36,471 bases of DNA from Mediterranea massiliensis (GTDB lineage: Bacteria; Bacteroidota; Bacteroidia; Bacteroidales; Bacteroidaceae): contig NZ_LT635834.1 in the NCBI RefSeq assembly GCF_900128475.1, forward strand, positions 161,428-197,898, read 5' to 3'. Below, piece after piece: positions 15,246 through 22,275 of the stretch; position 1 is the stretch's first letter; each line of letters opens with the position of its first letter. The notes under the pieces were generated by a model. The model was given only the letters and a program-made list of their open reading frames with translations, was not told the DNA's origin and searched no databases. A program made the translations under genes and the position numbers.

Positions 15246-17204
15246 TTATCGGTTGTAAACTTTCAGGTTGGTAATCTTGCTCTTGAACGAGCCGGCCTTC
15301 TTGAGCGGGAAGACAAGCGTACGGACATAGTTCATGGAGTCCTTGCCACTATTGAAGTAGCGTTTCTGGATGTCCATCGTCTCAACGAGCTTGCCGTTAA
15401 TATAGAGCGAGGTGGAACGGTTGTCACCCTTCACCTGTACGTTCAGCTTCTCGCCCGGATAGGGACGAAAACGGAAGGTGTTCAGATAGCCGTCGCGCGC
15501 AAAACCGAAACGGCCGCTGACGGGATCGGCCAGGTAGAAGACAGCGTTGTCCGAACGGAAGAGCTCGGTGCCGGGAGTCTCGTCGGCAGCCTCGAGGTCG
15601 AAGCTGACGGTATAGCCGTAGCCTATCTCCTCATGGGCCAGGCTGGAACCCGGACGTACTTCGGCCACTTCGTAAACCAGGCCTTCGGTGCGGCCGATGC
15701 GGCCCAGCTGGTTGACGCCGGGAGCTTCGCTCAACCCCTGACGCAGACGGTCGAAGTCGGCGTATGGCAGGCCTGCCTGTGCGCCCCACGTCTTGGCGGC
15801 CAGCGTCTGCAAGGCGGGGAAGAGGCGGTGATGGATGTCCTTGACGGAGATACCGTTGCCCACGTGGTCGTTCCACACGGCAAACATACCACCCAGGATG
15901 GCGGGGTCTTTCTCCTCGAAGACAGCCTTGCCCACGTGGGCAGGCGTCCACTTCTCATAGAGATATTGGGTATTCAGGTAGTCGTAGTAGTAACCGGCGG
16001 CAGGCACGATGTAAACCAGTCCGTCGGGGATGCTGATGAGCTTGTAGCCCTGGCGCACCATCTCCTTGGGATCGGCATAGCCGTTGTACCAGGCACTCAT
16101 GATAACGTTCTCCGACTTAACGGGCGTCTCGCCGGCAGCATGGGTCAGTGCACCCCATACGCAGGCCTGCTTGCCGTAGCTCTCCACCAGACGGATGTAA
16201 TGGTCGGTAAAGGCACGGAACTTCTCCACTACGTCTTTCTTCTTGTTGGAATACTCGTCGGTACCGATGTGGACACGCGGGCCACGGAACACGGGCTTGT
16301 CGCCTTCCAGATATTCCTTAAAGAGGCCGTCCATGAACTTGTAAGTCTCGGGATTGAACAGGTCGAGATGGTCCATGCCATACTCCTTACTGCCTATCTC
16401 AGGTTTGTATTGGGTGAAGGCCAGCGTATGGGCGGGCGCGTCGATTTCGGGGATAATCTCGACGAAACGTGAAGCGGCCTCTTCCTGGAAGTCGATGAAC
16501 TCGCGCTTGGTGTAATAGCCGTCACGGGCGGTGAGGCCGGGATAGGTATCGCACTCCAGACGGAAAGCGGCGTAGGTGCGTCCCCAGTCATGGCCGAAGA
16601 ACTGCTTGAAGCCGTTGTCGTTGAGGTGCACCTGCAAGGTGTTCATCTTATAATAGGCCATCATCTTCACCAGGTCGCGCATATAGGACATGGGGATGAA
16701 CTTGCGTCCGCAATCCATCATGAAGCCGCGCATGGCATAGTCGGGCCAGTCGCGCAACTGACCTTTCGGCAGCTGGTGGTCTTCTGTCTGTTCGCTTATC
16801 TGGAGCAGGGTACGCGTAGCCCAATAGGCACCGACCACCTCGGGAGCAGAGACGGTGACGTAGCGGTCCACCCGGATGGCATAGCCCTCGCTGCCAAGTT
16901 TCTTGTCTTTCTTCAGCGTAAAGTAAATGTCACCGGCAGAAGGTTTGCCCTGAGCGACAGCAGGAGCAGCGCCAAACATCTGCCCATAATCGGCCGCAAA
17001 GGCTTCGGCCACGGCACGCAGAGCCTCGTCGGCATAGACGACGCGCATGTCGGAGGAAGGAACAAAATCACCTTTACTCCCCTTCCATTCTTTCAGTTCA
17101 GGAACGACAAAAGGTTTCTCATTCTGGGCATACAAGCCCATTTGTACAAACAATGATAACACAAGGAGGCACAAAGCCTTCGAAACAAAACGGATTTTAA
17201 TCAT
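15246..17204 (-). CDS. Beta-N-acetylhexosaminidase, glycoside hydrolase family 20
   Basis: The enzyme releases terminal GlcNAc or GalNAc from glycans by substrate-assisted catalysis. Counted from ATG at 17204, the product has 652 residues with a signal peptide (residues 1-27, ending LYAQ), an N-terminal GH20b-like domain, and the catalytic barrel with the D316-E317 pair in HIGTDEYS. The MRGFMMDCGRKF and EIDAPAH motifs precede it. The last part (from about residue 510) is a beta-rich lectin-like domain. A longer frame runs to 17240, but the -7 box at 17238-17245 overlaps that start, which rules it out. It may accept 6-sulfo-GlcNAc, in view of the adjacent sulfatase, but this is inference. Confidence 0.93.
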   Translation of the reverse strand: MIKIRFVSKALCLLVLSLFVQMGLYAQNEKPFVVPELKEWKGSKGDFVPSSDMRVVYADEALRAVAEAFAADYGQMFGAAPAVAQGKPSAGDIYFTLKKDKKLGSEGYAIRVDRYVTVSAPEVVGAYWATRTLLQISEQTEDHQLPKGQLRDWPDYAMRGFMMDCGRKFIPMSYMRDLVKMMAYYKMNTLQVHLNDNGFKQFFGHDWGRTYAAFRLECDTYPGLTARDGYYTKREFIDFQEEAASRFVEIIPEIDAPAHTLAFTQYKPEIGSKEYGMDHLDLFNPETYKFMDGLFKEYLEGDKPVFRGPRVHIGTDEYSNKKKDVVEKFRAFTDHYIRLVESYGKQACVWGALTHAAGETPVKSENVIMSAWYNGYADPKEMVRQGYKLISIPDGLVYIVPAAGYYYDYLNTQYLYEKWTPAHVGKAVFEEKDPAILGGMFAVWNDHVGNGISVKDIHHRLFPALQTLAAKTWGAQAGLPYADFDRLRQGLSEAPGVNQLGRIGRTEGLVYEVAEVRPGSSLAHEEIGYGYTVSFDLEAADETPGTELFRSDNAVFYLADPVSGRFGFARDGYLNTFRFRPYPGEKLNVQVKGDNRSTSLYINGKLVETMDIQKRYFNSGKDSMNYVRTLVFPLKKAGSFKSKITNLKVYNR

Positions 17205-17237
17205 ACGAAAGTTGTTAAAGTTAACAATATCAGCGGT

Positions 17238-17245
17238 CAAAGATA
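17238..17245 (-). promoter_or_regulatory. -7 box TATCTTTG of the GH20-sulfatase operon
   Basis: TATCTTTG fits TAnnTTTG and lies 33 bases upstream of the ATG at 17204. A -33 element at normal spacing is not clear. It fixes the start codon at 17204 and not at 17240. Confidence 0.6.
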
Positions 17246-17280
17246 GTCATTTTCCTGCAAATGCCCAGCCTTTTTACGAA

Positions 17281-17334
17281 AAGAAATACGACCGACATCC
17301 GCCTGCTCCGTGAGGAGGGAAGGACATCGGCCGT
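17281..17334 (-). terminator. Intrinsic terminator after the zinc metallopeptidase
   Basis: A 13-bp stem (17288-17300 with 17322-17334) with three G-U pairs on the minus strand, followed by ATTTCTT. Confidence 0.6.
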
Positions 17335-17370
17335 ATTCAACAAGCGACTAAGGGTAGTTGCGGGACAATA

Positions 17371-18057
17371 TCACTCGCGGCGACCCATGAAAATCATAAC
17401 GTAATAAATCAGCGTAGCCAACGAACCAAGGGCAGCCACCACATACGTATAGGCGGCAGAGCGGAGGGCGTCTTCGGCCTTGTCGTGGTTATAGGAATTG
17501 GTGATGCCGCTCGCACTGAGCCATACCAACGCCCTGCGGCTGGCATTGATTTCCACCGGCAGGGTGACGAAGCTGAACAACGTGGTCATCGCAAAGAGGA
17601 TGATACCTGCCAGCAGGAAGTTCGAATTGACGTTCAGCAGCAAAATACCGGCCAGCAGCACCCACGTCATGATGTTTGAAGCAAACGAAACGACCGGCAC
17701 CAGCTTGCTGCGCAGGGTGAGCGGCGCATAGGCACGGGCATGCTGCAAGGCGTGTCCGCACTCATGGGCAGCTACGGCAGCGGCCATGATGCTGTTGCTG
17801 GAGTAAACGCTCTCGCTCAGGTTGACGGTCTTGTTGGCAGGGTTGTAGTGGTCGGTCAGGTGTCCGGGCGTACAAGTGACCTGTACGTCATAAATCCCGT
17901 TGTCGTTAAGCATCTTACGAGCTACGTCGGCCCCCGTCATACCATTGCCTGTAGGTATTTGCGAGTATTTCTTGAACTTGTTTTGCAGGTTCATCTGCAC
18001 CAACCAGCTCACAACGGCTACGCCGATAAATATAATCCATTGCATTCCTATTACCAT
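17371..18057 (-). CDS. Zinc-dependent membrane metallopeptidase (YugP / Zn_peptidase_2 family)
   Basis: The 228-residue product has an N-terminal membrane segment (about residues 5-22), the zinc motif AAHECGHALQHA near residue 96-107, and two or three further hydrophobic segments (MTWVLLAGILLLNV, FLLAGIILFAMTTLFS, and near the C-terminus). This layout fits YugP-type membrane peptidases of unknown substrate. The third metal ligand is not clear to me from the sequence. It is transcribed separately from both neighbours, with its own -7 box and a terminator. A role in the envelope is likely; anything more specific is guesswork. Confidence 0.88.
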   Translation of the reverse strand: MVIGMQWIIFIGVAVVSWLVQMNLQNKFKKYSQIPTGNGMTGADVARKMLNDNGIYDVQVTCTPGHLTDHYNPANKTVNLSESVYSSNSIMAAAVAAHECGHALQHARAYAPLTLRSKLVPVVSFASNIMTWVLLAGILLLNVNSNFLLAGIILFAMTTLFSFVTLPVEINASRRALVWLSASGITNSYNHDKAEDALRSAAYTYVVAALGSLATLIYYVMIFMGRRE

Positions 18058-18123
18058 AATCTATTCTCTATTATTTTAATTATTTGACAATATGCGTTTT
18101 TCTACCAAGTGCAAATAGTTTGC

Positions 18124-18131
18124 CAAAGATA
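18124..18131 (-). promoter_or_regulatory. -7 box TATCTTTG before the zinc metallopeptidase
   Basis: TATCTTTG on the minus strand fits TAnnTTTG and lies 66 bases before the start at 18057. No good -33 partner is seen. Confidence 0.5.
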
Positions 18132-18199
18132 AGCGATGACAGGCAAGTAGCCTCAGGAATTAACACAGATTATAAATTTTCCATTGTTTTACGTCCCAA

Positions 18200-19507
18200 T
18201 CAATCAAGTTGCAATTCTACAACCTTGTCCACCTCCGTTGGCACTTCATCAAGCTGAAGAACAATACCACCATCCACACGCTTGAACTTCAAAGCCTGAC
18301 GGCTTGCAAAATCCATCGCACGTTTCACCTTCTGGCCTTCCAAAGGCAAGAAGAGTGCTTTGTCCTGCAAATCAAGGATGTGAACAAACAAACGATCATC
18401 CTTTTGCGTAGTCACACCCCAAGGATGCGGAGCGACACAACCGCCACGTGTGCCATAAATGGTTTCACCATACGTCTGCATCCACTCACCCATCTCCTTC
18501 AAGCGCTCTACGGCCACCTGAGGCAGGCATCCGTCGGGCTGAGGGCCGATATTCATCAACAAGTTGGCATCCTTGCCGGCGGCTTTCACCAGATAATGAA
18601 TCAAGGTTTTCGTCGATTTATAGTTCTGGTCGGTAATCTTGTACCCCCACATGCCGTTCATCGTTTCACACGTTTCCAGAGGTAAGTTGCTGATGTCCTG
18701 CCCCGAAAGGCCCGCCTTGTTTTCGCCCGGCAGGTCGCGTTCGAAGATTTGAATGTCTTCACCCTCGAAAGGCACTTGGTGATGGTTGTTACCCACAAGG
18801 CAGGCGGGTTGGAGCTTGTGTATCAGTTCATACTGGCCGGGCAGCTGCCAGTCGAAGTCGGGATTTTGGTCCTGATCCCACCAGCCGTCGAACCAGATGG
18901 CGCCTATCGGCCCGTAGTTGGTGAGCAGCTCCGTCAGCTGGTTGTTCATGAACTGATAATAGGTGGGCCAGTTGCCTTTGGAGTCAGGACGACCTGTCCC
19001 CCTACCCGTACGACCCCAGGGATAATCTTCACGATACCAGTCAAGATGTGAATAATACAGATGCAGACGGATGCCCTGCTTGTGACATTCGTCGGCCAGT
19101 TCCTTCAAGACGTCGCGCTTGAAGGGTGCGGCATCCACTACATTGTAGTCAGAGTATTTCGTATCGAACATGGAGAAGCCTTCGTGATGACGGGTCGTGA
19201 AGCAGATGTACTTGGCTCCCGAAGCCTTGATGGCGGCCACCCACTCGGCGGCATTGAACTTCGAGGGATAGAATCCGCCTGCCAGCTTGGCATACTCCTT
19301 GTAGTTCAGATTGTTGTTGGTCATAGTCCATTCGCCCGTAGCCAGCATGGCATACAAGCCCCAGTGAAGGAAAATGCCGAAACGGGCATCGCGAAACTCC
19401 TGGCGCGATTTCAGATTTTCTTCCGTGGGCGTATAACGCTGGGCACGCACGGGAAGTGACAGGCAGGTCCCTACCAACAGGGCCAAAGCTAAAAGATGTG
19501 TCTTCAT
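18200..19507 (-). CDS. Alpha-L-fucosidase, glycoside hydrolase family 29
   Basis: The 435-residue secreted enzyme removes alpha-linked fucose from host glycans. It has a signal peptide ending near PVRA-Q (residues 1-22), then RFGIFLHWG (42-50), FTTRHHEGFSMF (103-114) and the nucleophile motif WFDGWW with D207. These motifs and their spacing match GH29 retaining fucosidases, and the length fits the catalytic barrel plus a short C-terminal beta domain. The acid/base residue is less conserved and I do not assign it. It follows purA with a terminator between and is a single gene. With the sulfatase, GH20 and NagB it supports growth on mucin-like glycans. Confidence 0.93.
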   Translation of the reverse strand: MKTHLLALALLVGTCLSLPVRAQRYTPTEENLKSRQEFRDARFGIFLHWGLYAMLATGEWTMTNNNLNYKEYAKLAGGFYPSKFNAAEWVAAIKASGAKYICFTTRHHEGFSMFDTKYSDYNVVDAAPFKRDVLKELADECHKQGIRLHLYYSHLDWYREDYPWGRTGRGTGRPDSKGNWPTYYQFMNNQLTELLTNYGPIGAIWFDGWWDQDQNPDFDWQLPGQYELIHKLQPACLVGNNHHQVPFEGEDIQIFERDLPGENKAGLSGQDISNLPLETCETMNGMWGYKITDQNYKSTKTLIHYLVKAAGKDANLLMNIGPQPDGCLPQVAVERLKEMGEWMQTYGETIYGTRGGCVAPHPWGVTTQKDDRLFVHILDLQDKALFLPLEGQKVKRAMDFASRQALKFKRVDGGIVLQLDEVPTEVDKVVELQLD

Positions 19508-19553
19508 GAGGAAAAAGGTGTTTTAAGTGAATGAAAAGTATGTTTTAAGGAAC

Positions 19554-19598
19554 AAAAAACGCAGGCTTCCTGAAGCGCAAGCAGGAGAGTCTACGTTT
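19554..19598 (-). terminator. Terminator after purA
   Basis: An imperfect stem (CGTAGACTCTCCTG with CAGGAAGCCTGCG on the minus strand) is followed by a TTTTTT run at 19554-19559. Confidence 0.6.
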
Positions 19599-19615
19599 TG
19601 TCTATGGCATCCGAA

Positions 19616-20887
19616 TTATTCTTCGGTATATCGTTCGATGGTCTGCTCGCGGTCAGGACCTACGGACACAATCTTGATGGGCACACCCAGCTGTTCTTCA
19701 AGGAAGGACAGGTAGGCATTGAACTCTTCGGGGAACTCGTCCTCGCTCTGCATCTTGGTCATGTCGGTCTGCCAGCCAGGAAGCTCCACATAGACAGGCT
19801 CCACACCTTCGGTGATGTCGAAGGGGAAGTAGTCGATTTCTTCACCGTCCATCTTGTAGGCTACGCAGGCCTTGATGGTCTCGAACGTGTCGAGCACATC
19901 GCTCTTCATCATGATGAGCTTCGTCACACCATCCACCATCACGGCATACTTCAACGCCACGAGGTCAATCCATCCGCAACGACGACGACGACCGGTAACG
20001 GAGCCGAATTCGTGTCCGAGCGTACAAATCTTGTCGCCCGTCTCGTCGAAGAGCTCGGTGGGGAAAGGACCAGCCCCCACACGCGTGCAATAAGCCTTGA
20101 AGATACCATAGACATCGCCAATCTTGCAAGGAGCCACACCCAAACCCGTGCAAGCGCCCGCACAAATGGTATTGGACGAAGTGACGAAAGGATAGGATCC
20201 GAAGTCGATGTCGAGCATCGTGCCCTGAGCACCCTCGCAGAGGACGGACTTGCCTTCGTTCAAAAGGCCGTTGATTTCGTGTTCGCTATCCACCAACTGG
20301 AATTGCTTCAGGTATTCGATGCCTTCGAACCAGGTCTTTTCGGCCTCGGCCAAGTCGTATTCGTAGTTCAAGCTCTTGAGAATCTGTTCGTGGCGGGCCT
20401 TGGCGGCGGCATACTTCTGGTCGAAGTTGTGCAGCAGGTCGCCCACGCGCAAACCGTTGCGGCTAACCTTGTCGGTATAGGTAGGACCGATGCCCTTGCC
20501 CGTCGTACCCACTTTGGCATCGCCCTTGGCGGCCTCGTAGGCAGCGTCGAGCAGACGGTGGGTGGGCATGATGAGATGGGCCTTCTTCGAGATGTGAAGG
20601 CGCTGCTTCAGGTCGTGGCCCGATGCTTCGAGCGCTTCGGCCTCAGCCTTGAAGAGAGCCGGATCGAGCACTACGCCATTTCCGATGATATTCACCTTGT
20701 CGCCCTGGAAAATTCCCGAAGGAATCGAGCGGAGTACATACTTCTGACCTTCGAACTCCAGTGTATGACCGGCGTTCGGTCCGCCCTGAAAACGAGCCAC
20801 CACGTCGTAACGCGGCGTCAGCACATCGACGACTTTGCCTTTGCCTTCGTCGCCCCATTGCAATCCTAACAGTACATCTACTTTCAT
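19616..20887 (-). CDS. purA: Adenylosuccinate synthetase
   Basis: PurA couples GTP hydrolysis to joining IMP and aspartate in AMP synthesis. The 423-residue product has the N-terminal P-loop-like GLQWGDEGKGK (residues 8-18), GGPNAGHT, the GKGIGPTYTDK motif and the SVTGRRRRCGWIDL segment. All are standard for the enzyme, and the length is typical. Its ATG overlaps the fur stop codon (ATGA), so the two genes are translationally coupled. There is a terminator downstream. Confidence 0.97.
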   Translation of the reverse strand: MKVDVLLGLQWGDEGKGKVVDVLTPRYDVVARFQGGPNAGHTLEFEGQKYVLRSIPSGIFQGDKVNIIGNGVVLDPALFKAEAEALEASGHDLKQRLHISKKAHLIMPTHRLLDAAYEAAKGDAKVGTTGKGIGPTYTDKVSRNGLRVGDLLHNFDQKYAAAKARHEQILKSLNYEYDLAEAEKTWFEGIEYLKQFQLVDSEHEINGLLNEGKSVLCEGAQGTMLDIDFGSYPFVTSSNTICAGACTGLGVAPCKIGDVYGIFKAYCTRVGAGPFPTELFDETGDKICTLGHEFGSVTGRRRRCGWIDLVALKYAVMVDGVTKLIMMKSDVLDTFETIKACVAYKMDGEEIDYFPFDITEGVEPVYVELPGWQTDMTKMQSEDEFPEEFNAYLSFLEEQLGVPIKIVSVGPDREQTIERYTEE

Positions 20888-21372
20888 TTTTCTTTCTTAT
20901 GAATGTTGTTTTTCAATTTTTTCTTGTTGGCACGCTCGCACTTGCTGCACAATCCATACATGTAGAGGGAATAGTGCGTCAGACTGAAGCGGCTAAGCTT
21001 GGTATGCTCGATGGCGTGCTGGAGGTCTTCGTTCTGAAACTCCGTCACCTTGCCGCACTGAATGCAAATCTGATGGTGGTGGGTGTCGCGGTTGTAGCTC
21101 TTCTCATATTGCGACGAGTTGCCGAACTGATGCTTGATGACCAGCCGCGCGTTGATGAGCAGGATGATGGTATTGTAGAGGGTAGCCCTGCTGACACGGA
21201 ACTTTTCCTGGTCGGCCATCAGCGAGTAGAGCGTGTCGATGTCGAAATGGCCGTCAATGGAGTAGATGGTATCAAGAATGGCAAAGCGTTCGGGAGTCTT
21301 CCGATGCCCGTTCGCATTGAGATATTCGGTGAATATCTGCTTGACCGTATCTTTCACATTCTGAGCTTCCAT
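20884..21372 (-). CDS. fur: Fur-family metalloregulator
   Basis: The 162-residue product has a winged-helix domain (ATLYNTIILLINARLV near residues 59-74) and a metal-binding dimerization domain. The motif HHHQICIQCGK contains the first CxxC, and a second CSKC lies near the C-terminus, giving the paired Cys sites of structural zinc in Fur/PerR proteins. Which metal or oxidant it senses (Fur, PerR or Zur type) cannot be fixed from the sequence. It overlaps purA by four bases, so it is co-expressed with a purine gene. This arrangement is interesting because the two functions are not obviously linked. Confidence 0.9.
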   Translation of the reverse strand: MEAQNVKDTVKQIFTEYLNANGHRKTPERFAILDTIYSIDGHFDIDTLYSLMADQEKFRVSRATLYNTIILLINARLVIKHQFGNSSQYEKSYNRDTHHHQICIQCGKVTEFQNEDLQHAIEHTKLSRFSLTHYSLYMYGLCSKCERANKKKLKNNIHKKEK

Positions 21373-21402
21373 CTTTCAGGCCGTTTTTTCTCTAACAGCC
21401 AA

Positions 21403-21432
21403 CAAAGTTAAGCCTTTTTTGTGGAAAGCAAA
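21403..21432 (-). promoter_or_regulatory. Bacteroides promoter of fur-purA
   Basis: TTTG (21429-21432) and TAACTTTG (21403-21410) are 18 bases apart on the minus strand, 30 bases before the fur start. Confidence 0.7.
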
Positions 21433-21467
21433 AGGAAAAGCTGGAAAAGTTGCCAAGCGGACCGAAC

Positions 21468-22130
21468 TCATCCGACCATGCCGCTCACCACTTCGTAGAG
21501 CAGGCGTTCGGCTTCGGAAGAAGAATCTTTCATACCATCCACGCATCGGCAAACCCTGAACGCATGCTCCTCGCTATGCTCCATGAAACGGCGGAGGGCA
21601 GCGGCAACGGCATTGCGTACGGCATAGGAGCCGGCAAGGAAGCACGACACGGCCTGATCGAGAAACTCATTGGCTACGCGGTCGTCCATATCGCCCTTCT
21701 TCTGAAGCAGGCGGGCGATGGTGAGGAAGCCGCACACTTGTGCCAACTCGCGCTCGTCGGCTATCCAACGGAAGGCTTTGGCAGGTGCATAAGACAGATG
21801 CTGGAAGAGATTCATCGACGTGAGTTCGGCAATCTCGACCGTGGGCATGGTATCCACCCAGATGTCGGCTATCTCGGGCAAAAAGGTATCAACAGGCTGG
21901 AGCAGGCCGGCCAGTATCTTGCATTCGCGGATGTCTTCCTTCCACAAGGCCTGAGCCAGAGCGTGGTCTTTCTCATAAGCGGCGGCAATTCCCTTGATGC
22001 GGGGCAGCTCGACGCCGAAGTTCAGTTTATAGACAAGCCCCTTCTCGCGCATGCTCTGCGACACGGCACCGTTCATCGAAAGGCGGAGCTGGGTCTTGAT
22101 ATCTTTCAGTTGTTCGTGTAAGTCCATCAT
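21468..22130 (-). CDS. DNA alkylation repair-like HEAT-repeat protein (AlkD family)
   Basis: The 220-residue product is almost entirely helical and has the pattern of AlkC/AlkD HEAT repeats: KGLVYKLNFGVELPRIKGIA near the N-terminus, then DIRECKILAGLLQ and EIADIWVDTMPTVEIAELT. AlkD glycosylases remove 3-methyl or 7-methyl purines without base flipping. Whether the catalytic Asp and aromatic residues are conserved I cannot confirm, so the activity is not certain. The start may be ATG at 22130 or 22127. A TATATTTG box (22132-22139) lies only two bases upstream of the first ATG, so it is either fortuitous or the mRNA is almost leaderless. Confidence 0.75.
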   Translation of the reverse strand: MMDLHEQLKDIKTQLRLSMNGAVSQSMREKGLVYKLNFGVELPRIKGIAAAYEKDHALAQALWKEDIRECKILAGLLQPVDTFLPEIADIWVDTMPTVEIAELTSMNLFQHLSYAPAKAFRWIADERELAQVCGFLTIARLLQKKGDMDDRVANEFLDQAVSCFLAGSYAVRNAVAAALRRFMEHSEEHAFRVCRCVDGMKDSSSEAERLLYEVVSGMVG

Positions 22131-22185
22131 TCAAATATAGTGAAAATAACAATAGTAGCCTCATAAGGCCTTCTCTTGGGACACG

Positions 22186-22250
22186 TTAGGCACGAACGAC
22201 ACAAATTGTCACATCGGTTCGTCTGTGAAAATCGTGGCATCCGTGCCTAA
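22186..22250. repeat. Palindromic element with TTAGGCACG / CGTGCCTAA ends
   Basis: A 9-bp terminal stem (22186-22194 with 22242-22250) encloses smaller stems ACGAAC/GTTCGT (22192-22197 with 22217-22222) and GACA/TGTC. The sequence has the look of an interspersed intergenic element. It lies between the end of dipeptidyl peptidase III and the start of the AlkD-like gene. Confidence 0.6.
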
Positions 22251-22275
22251 AGACAGGTATATCGTACGTCAAGTC

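Noticed and set aside
14445..16472. 675-codon plus-strand frame opposite sulfatase and GH20
   Set aside because: It is the reverse-strand shadow of two well-supported genes in GC-rich DNA, with no family motifs. The same applies to long frames at 727-2199 (minus) and 28087-30120 (plus).
17205..17240. Longer GH20 start
   Set aside because: It overlaps the -7 box at 17238-17245 and would place 12 extra residues before a good signal peptide.
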